A DNA stretch of 64,000 nt from an uncultured Pelagibacteraceae bacterium (GTDB lineage: Bacteria; Pseudomonadota; Alphaproteobacteria; Pelagibacterales; Pelagibacteraceae): contig CACJNI010000001.1 in NCBI GenBank assembly GCA_902594705.1, positions 62,001 to 126,000 on the forward strand, in the 5' to 3' direction. Positions 27,721 through 36,000 of the stretch are shown piece after piece. The translations under genes were made by a program, and so were the position numbers. The stretch's first letter is position 1. Each line of letters starts with the position of its first letter. Below the pieces are notes generated by a model that was not told where the DNA came from, ran no database searches, and saw only the letters and a program-made list of their open reading frames with translations.

Positions 27721-28311
27721 ATGAAAATTTTAAAATATTTAGCTTGTCTATATTTATTATTTAATATCAATTCCTTATCATATGCAAAAAATCCAAGTGA
27801 TTTAATAAATAATATTGTTGATGAAGCAGCTTTAATTTTATCAAGTGAAGACCCAGTTGAGTCAAAAATTATTAAACTTAATGCGATTGCTGAAAGAAGT
27901 GTAGATATTGATGGTATTGGAATGTATACGTTGGGAAAATTTCGTAAATCAATTTCTGATGAGCAAAAATCAAAATATAAAAAATTATTTAGAAGTTATT
28001 TTTTAAAAAGTTTCTCTAGTAGACTTGTTGACTATACCAATCCAAGAATCAATGTGGTCTCGCAAAAAAAAATTAATGATAAATATACGATTGTTAATAG
28101 TGTTTTAGAGGCAACATCAAAAAGACCACAGGTTAAAATTGATTGGAGAATATATACAAAAAATCCAGATAGACCTTTGATAAGAGATTTAATAGTTGAA
28201 GGATTAAGTTTAGCAAGAACTCAGAAAGAAGAGTTTAATTCTATAATTCAGAATAATGATGGTGATATAAACGCATTATTTAAAACACTCGAAGAGTTTT
28301 TAATTAAATAA
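27721..28311 (+). CDS. mlaC: MlaC-type periplasmic phospholipid carrier
   Basis: MlaC shuttles phospholipids between the outer-membrane MlaA complex and the inner-membrane Mla transporter. The 196-aa product starts with a signal peptide ending near SLSYAKNP. The body shows the Ttg2D/MlaC pattern: VDIDGIGMYTLGKFRKSISDEQKSKYKKLFRSYF, a central TNPRINVVSQ, VKIDWRIYTKNPDRPLIRDLIVEGLSLARTQKEEF and a helical end. It is in an operon with mlaA. The stop codon lies directly against the stop of the convergent CIA30 gene. Confidence 0.88.
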   Translation: MKILKYLACLYLLFNINSLSYAKNPSDLINNIVDEAALILSSEDPVESKIIKLNAIAERSVDIDGIGMYTLGKFRKSISDEQKSKYKKLFRSYFLKSFSSRLVDYTNPRINVVSQKKINDKYTIVNSVLEATSKRPQVKIDWRIYTKNPDRPLIRDLIVEGLSLARTQKEEFNSIIQNNDGDINALFKTLEEFLIK

Positions 28312-28896
28312 TTAATAAAATCCAATTTCGCTTAAGCAAATATCAGAACTAAAATTATCAAAACCTGCAACTAGCCCAACCGATTTTATACTTTGTCCCA
28401 ATATATTTTTAGGTTGATAGAAATTAGATTTTTTAAATTGTTCGAATGGTGCCCTAATTTCAATCCAATTGTTTTTTGTTGTAAAAGTATAACTGTAATA
28501 CTGCCATGGAGCTAGTGTTAAACCAGTTCTTAAATGAAGATTGTAATTTTTTTTATTGCCATACACTTTTAGATATACTCCATCATAGTCTTTACTATTA
28601 ATTTCAGGACTTAATTTTGTTCTCATTTGTATAAATCCACCATTATTTTTAGTAGATACATCTCCGGTCATTCTATAACATAAAACTCCATCAACTGTCT
28701 CAACCATAAATTTTCCAGTTGATATACCGCCCATTACTTGATCGGTAATAAAATTCCACTTTTGAGATTGATTTGTTATTTTAGGGTTTTTTAATTGATC
28801 TAAAATCATATCATGAGAAAAAGTATCACTTTGGTATAATAATAATAAAGTTAAAATTATTATTTTTTTCAAAATAGAGCTACTTTTTTTTTGCAA
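28312..28896 (-). CDS. CIA30-domain protein, exported
   Basis: The 194-aa protein has an N-terminal signal peptide (KKIIILTLLLLYQSDTFS) and then a galactose-binding-like CIA30 domain. The typical start of that domain, WNFITDQVMGGISTGKF, is followed by GGFIQMRTKL, YDGVYLKVYGNKKNYNLHLRT and the late SVGLVAGFDN. CIA30 is named for a mitochondrial complex I assembly factor, but bacterial exported members have no settled function. It overlaps the upstream membrane-protein gene by 17 bases and probably shares its transcript. Confidence 0.75.
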   Translation of the reverse strand: MQKKSSSILKKIIILTLLLLYQSDTFSHDMILDQLKNPKITNQSQKWNFITDQVMGGISTGKFMVETVDGVLCYRMTGDVSTKNNGGFIQMRTKLSPEINSKDYDGVYLKVYGNKKNYNLHLRTGLTLAPWQYYSYTFTTKNNWIEIRAPFEQFKKSNFYQPKNILGQSIKSVGLVAGFDNFSSDICLSEIGFY

Positions 28897-29347
28897 GTTG
28901 CTGTAAGAGGTAAATTTCTTTTTCTGTAAGGGTATTTTTTTCTTCTTTAATTTGGTCCTCTAGACTAAACAAAGTAATTAACGAAAAAAAAGACACTAAA
29001 CCAGTTAATAAAATAAAATAAATTGAGCTTAAATTAACAATCACTAGTATTATAAAAACACTTGTCCATCCAATAAATACTCCTCTTAAAATTGTACGAT
29101 GACTTTTTAGATCAGGTATTTTAATAAACTGTATAAATAAAAGGATTAATAAAAGCATTATTCCTGAAATAGATGCACGCAACAAGACTAATGTATCTAA
29201 TCCACCACCATATAACTCTCGATGAATTAAATATGCAACAACACCTTTATAAGCAAAGTAAAAAAGAATTACAGAAGAGACCAGTATTGAAACATAATAT
29301 GAAATCTTGGGTTTAATTTTAATTTTCAATTTCATTTTATTAATCAT
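28880..29347 (-). CDS. Small integral membrane protein of unknown function
   Basis: I do not recognise this 155-aa protein. It has four predicted membrane segments (about residues 14-34, 47-65, 78-97, 99-118). A charged C-terminal tail follows (SLEDQIKEEKNTLTEKEIYLLQQLAKKK) and may form a short cytoplasmic helix. The gene overlaps the CIA30 gene by 17 bases, which suggests a joint transcript. It is the last gene before the tRNA that marks the left end of the accessory region. Confidence 0.6.
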   Translation of the reverse strand: MINKMKLKIKIKPKISYYVSILVSSVILFYFAYKGVVAYLIHRELYGGGLDTLVLLRASISGIMLLLILLFIQFIKIPDLKSHRTILRGVFIGWTSVFIILVIVNLSSIYFILLTGLVSFFSLITLFSLEDQIKEEKNTLTEKEIYLLQQLAKKK

Positions 29348-29411
29348 GATAATACAGTTTTAACTTAATTTTTGAAAAACTAAAATTTATTAATAACAAT
29401 TTTGCTTGATT

Positions 29412-29488
29412 TGGTGGGCCCGCCAGGACTCGAACCTGGGACCAATACATTATGAGTGTACTGCTCTAACCAACTGAGCTACAGGCCC
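29412..29488 (-). tRNA. tRNA with CAU anticodon, probably tRNA-Ile2 (or elongator Met)
   Basis: The minus strand folds into a full cloverleaf: acceptor GGGCCTG/CGGGCCC, D arm GCTCAGTTGGTTAGAGC, anticodon loop ACTCATAAT, T arm with GGTTCGAGTCC and an encoded CCA end. The CAU anticodon fits either elongator tRNA-Met or the lysidine-modified tRNA-Ile2. C4:G69 and C5:G68 in the acceptor stem are identity features of Ile2 in enterobacteria, so I lean to Ile2. The gene forms the left boundary of the putative element. Confidence 0.95.
29449..29488 (+). repeat. Left att-like repeat (5' half of tRNA gene)
   Basis: These 40 bases are identical to 47582-47621. They cover the tRNA from its first base to just past the anticodon, the usual crossover zone for tyrosine recombinases that target tRNA genes. 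Sequence identity stops at both ends of this stretch. Confidence 0.75.
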
Positions 29489-29504
29489 TTGTAAATTGAT
29501 GTTG

Positions 29505-29533
29505 GTTTTACTTCCTTTTTAATTTCTGATCAA
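29505..29533 (-). promoter_or_regulatory. Predicted promoter of the CAU tRNA gene, inside the element
   Basis: On the minus strand TTGATC and TAAAAC are 17 bases apart, about 17-45 bases upstream of the mature tRNA 5' end. Because it lies on the element side of the junction, the element seems to supply the promoter for the rebuilt tRNA gene. Confidence 0.5.
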
Positions 29534-29594
29534 GACAAGATTAAGGCCGATGTTCATTTGATGTTGTTCTTGTGTTCCGTATGTTTAGGAAAGC

Positions 29595-29616
29595 GTTGGT
29601 AATACGTTGGTAAAAA
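29595..29616 (+). repeat. Left inner 22-bp repeat, possible integrase arm site
   Basis: The 22 bases starting GTTGGTAATACGTTGG occur again at 47469-47490 in the same orientation. The motif is itself two copies of CGTTGGTAA-like units 11 bases apart. It starts 107 bases inside the left tRNA boundary. Confidence 0.65.
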
Positions 29617-29652
29617 AAATAGACCTAGGAGTTGTATTTTTCCTAGGTCTAT
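29611..29652 (-). terminator. Intrinsic terminator after the 47-aa membrane peptide gene
   Basis: On the minus strand a perfect 12-bp stem (ATAGACCTAGGA / TCCTAGGTCTAT) with a 10-base loop is followed by a run of seven or more T. It lies 17 bases after the stop of the 47-aa gene and fits a rho-independent terminator well. Confidence 0.85.
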
Positions 29653-29668
29653 ACACCCTTTTTCATAG

Positions 29669-29812
29669 CTACTTGTTAAAACCACCTGCAACTAAGTTCC
29701 AAACAGCAGTTAATGCAAAAAAGCTAAACCACCATCCAGTAGCTGGTAAGATAAATCCGAAAACAATAGCTTGCTCGATTACACCAGCAATAATGTACTG
29801 TTTTAAAGTCAT
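29669..29812 (-). CDS. 47-aa small membrane protein (unlisted in ORF track)
   Basis: This short gene encodes 47 residues starting MTLKQYIIAGVIEQAIVFGF and ending AGGFNK. Most of it is hydrophobic with two short membrane-compatible stretches and a WW pair. A good ribosome site (AGAAAGG, 8 bases before the ATG) sits upstream, a 9-bp hairpin lies just before that site, and a textbook terminator follows the stop. These framing signals make it a credible, probably well-expressed gene. I do not recognise the product. It is divergent from the first CHAT gene. Confidence 0.7.
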   Translation of the reverse strand: MTLKQYIIAGVIEQAIVFGFILPATGWWFSFFALTAVWNLVAGGFNK

Positions 29813-29823
29813 TTTTTTTTCCT

Positions 29824-29850
29824 TTCTGTAAGACTTTTTGCCTTACAGAA
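29824..29850 (-). promoter_or_regulatory. 5'-leader hairpin next to the ribosome site of the 47-aa gene
   Basis: TTCTGTAAG and CTTACAGAA form a perfect 9-bp stem with a 9-base loop. On the minus strand the last bases of the stem run into the AGAAAGG ribosome site. It could control translation or protect the transcript end. Confidence 0.45.
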
Positions 29851-29867
29851 TAAATATAATTACTATC

Positions 29868-29896
29868 TTGCTAGCTTGTATGTGAAATCCTATTAT
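29868..29896 (+). promoter_or_regulatory. Predicted promoter of the CHAT operon, giving a leaderless start
   Basis: TTGCTA and TATTAT are separated by 17 bases. The ATG of the CHAT gene begins only 6 bases after the -10 box, so transcription would begin at or next to the start codon. No ribosome site is visible upstream of the ATG, which agrees with a leaderless message. Confidence 0.45.
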
Positions 29897-29901
29897 TAAT
29901 A

Positions 29902-32900
29902 ATGGACAAAAAAAGACCATTAGTTCAAACAATTTTAATTATTTTTTTATTACTAGCCTTTCCTGAAATATCAGTAGCAAAATCTACTGATAAAAATCAA
30001 TTTCTTGAGGAATATGATGAAATTGAGAAATTAATAAAAGAAAATAATTATAAACGAACAAAAAAAACTTTTGAATTATTTAGTGAATTAGAAAAAAAAT
30101 ATGACTTTACAAAAATTAACTCCAAAAGAAAAATTGCATTTTTATATTTCAATATTTGTGAGGGTAAAATTATTTTTTCTGAAATTATTAATCATAAAGT
30201 TGTAGCTAAAGTATGTGAAAAAGCTTACATTTTGAATGCTGAGGCTGGTGTTTATAAAAATAAAAATGCTAAATGGTTAGAAATGTATCTAACAGATAGT
30301 GTGGCGCAAGCTTACACGCAGCACTTTTCTTTTTCTAATGATAAAAAAAGTCTTTTAAAAGCAAATAAGTATACTGATAAGATACTAGAAAATTTGGAAA
30401 TAAAAAAAAAAAATTACAGTGCTCACTATGTAAATGCGTTAAAAAATAAAGTATTTATTTACAGAGCAAAACTAAATATTAAAGAAGCTATAAAATATCA
30501 AGAAAAAATTTTTAATTATTTAGGTTGTAATAAAACAAGATCTGAATTAACAAAATCTTTTCTTCAAGAATGTGCAATTCATAATTCTGATTACGCACAT
30601 TTATTAACTGAAATTGGCACTCCTGAAGTTTATGAAAAAGTAAAAAAGATTTTTGAAAATATAATAAAGTATGAGAATAAAGATGATTTAGATATTTATA
30701 CTAAAAACGCAGCTCGAACTGGACTATTTCTATACTACAAGAATAAAGGAAATTATGACGAGGCGGAAAAGTATATTTATGATGCTGTAGTTTTGTTACA
30801 AAATACTAGATTCGTTCAAACTTATTATGACAACGTAAGAAAGCTTTATTCAGTATATGCAGCTAGAGGACAAACATTTGAGGCAAAACAAGGATTAAGA
30901 AAATTAATTACAGAAATAGAAGATAAATTTGGATCTGAAAGTCCACAGCTTATTTTTCCAATCTCTGAATATATAAATCGTCGCGCAATCGTAAATAATA
31001 TTGATGATAACGAAGAATACGCAGAAAAATTAATTAAAATATTAAAAAAAAACAAAAAATTAAAAATACGTCAACCTCATGCCTATATGGCTTTAGGTTC
31101 TTATTATTTGAAAATTAAAAAGTATGATTTATCAGAAAAATTTTTCGAAAAAGGTTTAAAATTTCAAAAATATAGAAACTCTCAGTTCGTAATATTAAAT
31201 GCTTTATCTAAAATAAATTTAGAAAAATATAAAGAAGCTGAGAAAATTATTAATAAATTTGAGCACCAAGATATTAAAGAGAAAATGCTTTTAATGTTTG
31301 CTAAAAATAAGTTGTATTACAAAACTAATAATATTCATCAGTACAAAAAAAGTTTTATAAATCTTTATTATAATATTTTTGACTATTCACGAGGTATCAC
31401 TTCAGAAGATGGAAATACAAGTATAAATCAATATAATGGTTTTATTATAGGACTTCTTAGAGACATCAAGAATCTTAATAATGATGACTATAAAAAAATT
31501 GAAATATTTTTTAAGAATAATAATGAAGATTTAGATGCATCAATTATTGAATTAACTGAAATATTAAGAAATTCTAAAATAAATAGAAGTGTAAGAAATG
31601 TTATAGATAGATCTTTAACTCCTGAATTAGAACTTGAAAAGAAAAAATTACAAAATTTAATTTTAGAATTTGAAAAGTTGCCAAAAATAAGTGATGAAAC
31701 ACAAAATGCACCCAATCTTGCAAAACAGCTTGCTAATTATAAAAAAATAATTTTTGATCAGCAAAAACTCATAAATTCAAAATTAAATATAAAAGATACC
31801 TTATATTACGAAAAAATTGATAAGAAATTTTTAGAAAAAAATATTAAGAACAATCAAGCAATTATCTCTTACTTTATAGATAAAGAACAATTATTTTTAA
31901 ACTATTTATCAAAAGAAAAAATATTAATTAAAAAAATAAACATTAATAAAAATGAAATTTCTAATCACGTGTCAGCAATTAGAAATTCAATTTTAATTGA
32001 CGAAAATAAGAAATTAAAAAAATTTGATTTCAAAAAATCAAGTGAATTATATAATATTATTATTAAACCACTTCAAAAAGAGATTTATGATAAAAACGAA
32101 CTTATTATTATTCCTGATAAATCTTTGCTAAGTTTACCTTTTGAAGTTTTAATCGAAGATTATGATAATCAAAATAATTATTCTACTGCCAAATGGTTGG
32201 GTAAAAAATATTCAATTATTTACCACCCCTCTATATATTCTTATTTAAATTTAAAAAATATAACTTTTAAGAAAACCAATAACGAATTAGCCTTTTTAGG
32301 ATTAGGGGACCCAAAATTTAAAAGAGAGAAAAAGTTTGCTTCAAAGGAAACAGATTTAACAAAATTTATGTTAAGAAATGTTGCTAATGTAGATGAAATA
32401 AACAATATGACTGAACTTCCTGAAACAGCAGATGAATTAAAAATAATTTCTAATATTTTCAATAATCAGTCTAAGTTACTCTTAGGAAAAAAATTCACAG
32501 AAAATAAAATAAAATCTATGGATTTATCTAATTTTAAATACATAGCATTTGCAACCCATGCTATAGTTGCAAATCAAATTACAAATATTGCAGAACCAGG
32601 TCTAATTTTAACTCCACCCAATAACCCTACAACAAAAGATGATGGAATTTTAACAGTTTCAGAAATTAATAAACTTAATTTAAAGTCTGATATTGTTATT
32701 TTATCTGCTTGCAATACTGCATCAGAAGATGGATCACCAAATGGAGAAGGATTATCTGGATTAACTTCTGCTTTTTTTCAAGCAGGAACAAAAAGTATGT
32801 TAGTTACACATTGGGATGTTGAAACTAATTCTGCAGTAAAATTGACAACTGACTCGTTAAAAAATTTGGAAATTTCAGAAAGTTTATCAAAAGCGCTTCA

Positions 32901-33006
32901 AAAAACTAAAATTTCTATGATGAATGATAAAGAAACTGCCCACCCATTTTACTGGGCACCTTTTGTTTTAATAGGTAATATTTCAATTTCGGAAAACAAA
33001 AATTAA
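29902..33006 (+). CDS. Exported TPR-CHAT protein (caspase-like protease domain)
   Basis: The 1034-aa protein begins with a signal peptide (about 1-26, ending SVAKS), so it should act in the periplasm or outside the cell. Residues 30-600 are helical, TPR-like pairs (for example YLKIKKYDLSEKFFEKGLKFQ). The C-terminal third is a CHAT domain, a cysteine protease of the caspase/separase clan: THA with His886, LSACNTASED with Cys937, plus the usual GEGLSGLTSAFFQAGTKSMLVTHWDV and HPFYWAPFVLIG. Both catalytic residues are present. It is 8 bases upstream of a second CHAT gene. CHAT proteins with TPRs occur in several regulated-proteolysis and conflict systems; the target here is unknown. Confidence 0.88.
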   Translation: MDKKRPLVQTILIIFLLLAFPEISVAKSTDKNQFLEEYDEIEKLIKENNYKRTKKTFELFSELEKKYDFTKINSKRKIAFLYFNICEGKIIFSEIINHKVVAKVCEKAYILNAEAGVYKNKNAKWLEMYLTDSVAQAYTQHFSFSNDKKSLLKANKYTDKILENLEIKKKNYSAHYVNALKNKVFIYRAKLNIKEAIKYQEKIFNYLGCNKTRSELTKSFLQECAIHNSDYAHLLTEIGTPEVYEKVKKIFENIIKYENKDDLDIYTKNAARTGLFLYYKNKGNYDEAEKYIYDAVVLLQNTRFVQTYYDNVRKLYSVYAARGQTFEAKQGLRKLITEIEDKFGSESPQLIFPISEYINRRAIVNNIDDNEEYAEKLIKILKKNKKLKIRQPHAYMALGSYYLKIKKYDLSEKFFEKGLKFQKYRNSQFVILNALSKINLEKYKEAEKIINKFEHQDIKEKMLLMFAKNKLYYKTNNIHQYKKSFINLYYNIFDYSRGITSEDGNTSINQYNGFIIGLLRDIKNLNNDDYKKIEIFFKNNNEDLDASIIELTEILRNSKINRSVRNVIDRSLTPELELEKKKLQNLILEFEKLPKISDETQNAPNLAKQLANYKKIIFDQQKLINSKLNIKDTLYYEKIDKKFLEKNIKNNQAIISYFIDKEQLFLNYLSKEKILIKKININKNEISNHVSAIRNSILIDENKKLKKFDFKKSSELYNIIIKPLQKEIYDKNELIIIPDKSLLSLPFEVLIEDYDNQNNYSTAKWLGKKYSIIYHPSIYSYLNLKNITFKKTNNELAFLGLGDPKFKREKKFASKETDLTKFMLRNVANVDEINNMTELPETADELKIISNIFNNQSKLLLGKKFTENKIKSMDLSNFKYIAFATHAIVANQITNIAEPGLILTPPNNPTTKDDGILTVSEINKLNLKSDIVILSACNTASEDGSPNGEGLSGLTSAFFQAGTKSMLVTHWDVETNSAVKLTTDSLKNLEISESLSKALQKTKISMMNDKETAHPFYWAPFVLIGNISISENKN

Positions 33007-33014
33007 TATAGGCT

Positions 33015-36000
33015 ATGAAAAGAATAATTTTTATTTTATTTTTTTGTTACTCATCAATCTTTAATACTAGCTCATTCTCAGAAGAGAAAAAACCTTGGCT
33101 TGGAATCAGTGTAAAACCAAGTGGAGACAAAGAAATTAAATTAGTTATAAGCAATGTTGAACCTAAAAGTCCTGCAGATGAATCTGATTTAAAAAAAAAT
33201 GATCTTTTAAAAAGTTTAAACGGGAAAAATATTAAAAATTCAATAGATTTTATTAGGCAATTTAACAAACTAAAACTTGGACAAGAAATTAATATTACTG
33301 TCAAGAGAAATAACAAATTAATAAAAAAAAAAATAAAACTTATCGCCAAAGAAATAAATTTGGCTTCAGAAAAGTATGTTGAAAAAGAATATGCAGCTGG
33401 TTTTGCTGGAATTCCATCATACAGAGATATTAAAAATTTGAATTATTACAAATCATCGAAATTAAAAAAAATTATAGATGGTAATAAAAATGAATATTTA
33501 ATTATATCATGTATTTATAAAGGTACTGATGCAAGTGAAAAATTGAGATTATATGACAAAATAACAGAAATAAATAATAAACCAATAAGAAAATCTGGTG
33601 GACTCACATCTTTAGCTGATAAAGAAATACAGGTTACTATTTTAAGAGGAAGTAAAATTTTAAAAGAGAAAATTCAAAACATTAAAAGAGAAAATTTATA
33701 TCAACATCAACTAAATTGTATAAAAGAACATATAGAATATGAATGTCAAGATTTTGTAAATATTGCTCCTGATAGAAGAAAAGAAAATTATTGGGAGGAA
33801 ATATTTGAATGTTTAAATAAAAAGAAAGTAAATACTATACCCATAGGCACTCTATCTTGGGATCTAAGATGGATAAAATTAAAATCATTAGAAAAATTAA
33901 TTAAAAAGTACTCATTAAAGAAAACAAGAGATTTAGAAAAATTAAAATATTATGTTCCAATAGCTCTAGAGGCTCTTAGCGAATTTGAAAATTATCAATT
34001 ATCTGATACGAAAACAGACGTAAAAGGTGAAGATGAATATAAGCGTTTAGTAAAAACAATTTCATACACTATCAAATATGCACAAGTAAGAGGGATAAAA
34101 GGTATTGAAAAATACAATATTAATTTAGGTTTAAAAACAGTAGCAAATACAAAAAAGGATTTAGAAAACATATTAAATAAAAGTAAATTAGAAATTTATG
34201 ATTTAGAATATATAAATGACTCATTTGATATTTTATTAAGTAGAAAAGAGAATGAATATATAAAAAAAATTTGGCCAAAATTAATTAACAAAATTGATTG
34301 GGAAAATATTTATAAGTACTCTAACAATTTTGCTCCAAAAGAGAATACCATAAAATCGTTTCAAATCTTTTTGGATTTGGGTGATCTTTACATAGAAGAA
34401 CAAAATTTTAAAAAAAGTGTAGATATTTATGAATTGGGTTTAAAAAATCTTGAAAATTGGAAAAAAAATAATGATATTAATTTATACTACATAATTTTTA
34501 AAAGAAAATTTGTAGTATCTTATGCAACACCAAAAAATTTTTTATTAATTGCAGAGTATAATTCTAATTTAGATAACAAGAAAAAAGCTGACAAAGCATT
34601 TCAAAAATTGCAATCTGTAGCAGATGAACTCAAAAATATCGAAAAAAGCTTTTATTCTTTAAACTCGAACATAAAATTAGAGATAAGAAAAAGATATCCT
34701 AAACATTTAATTTACGTTTATCAATCATTACAAACAAACTATCAATTCCTACAAGATAAAAAGGAGAGCTATATATGGGCAAAAAAACTTTATGAAGAAA
34801 CAAAATCTTTACCAAAAATTAGAGATAATATTTCTGATATGTTTGAAGCTCACTATACAATGATTATAGCCTCTATAGGTGTAAATAGATTACAAGTTGC
34901 AAATTATCATATAAATGAATTTAAAAATTATTCACTAAGATTAGTAGAAAATGTAAATGGAGTAAAAGACGTTGCAACTTTTTCATCATTTATGTTGCCT
35001 TTTATGCTTCATGCAGGTTTGTACTATGAAGCAGAAGAATTATTAAATTTTGTCGAAAATTACTTAGACTTTAATCAACAAATTTTTGGAAACTTTCAAA
35101 GGGATTCATTTTTTTACACATTGGGAAGAATAAAATTAAAGAATAAAGAATATAAAAAAGCAATTAGTTCATTTGAAATTGCTAGCGAAGAATTTATGAA
35201 TAATCCAAGTGCAAATATTCAATTGAATTATTCTGCACTATCTTCACTAATGTTACTTGAGGCTTATTTGATGAATAATGATTTAGATAAATTCAAAAAA
35301 CATTTTTTTAATTTAACTAACTCATACCCAGAGAATTACAGATCATTCAGTGAAACAAAACCAAGTAAATATTTCTACATTCCTTCAGATATTGCAATGA
35401 GCCAAGTTTTTAGTGTTATTAAATATTTAAAGAAAAAAGATATTCAACTTAAAAAAAATGAAGCCAAAGAAATTATTTCTTTATTAAAAGATGAGTTTAA
35501 AGAATATACACCAGGCGAAGAGTCAAAGATAGAAATGATTAAATATGCTGTTAAAATCGCATCTGAAATTTTTGATGCTAACAAGGATAACACTGTAAAA
35601 TTTATAAAACATTTGAAAGATGAAATTCAACAAGAATATTCTAACGCTTTTTTTAATTCAAATCTTTCGCCTAATCACAAAATTGATGATTTAATATCAG
35701 GCTTATTAAATGTTTCTTATAAGGCAGAGAATGAGAAGATTTTTTCAAGTAATTATCAACTTATTCAAATTGTCTCTAATTCAGTTACTTCTAGAGACTT
35801 GAGAAAGAGTTTTAATAAAAAGAAATTTAAAGAAATTAAACATCGCAAACTAATTGATGAATACCAAAAACTTCAAATATTGAAAAATTCTATTTATATT
35901 AGTGATGAATTTTCTTCTTTTAAGAAAAAGGAATTAAAAGATCTTAATGCTCAATCTTTTAATAGTTTTGAACGATCTAGTAAGATTGATAAAAAAATTT

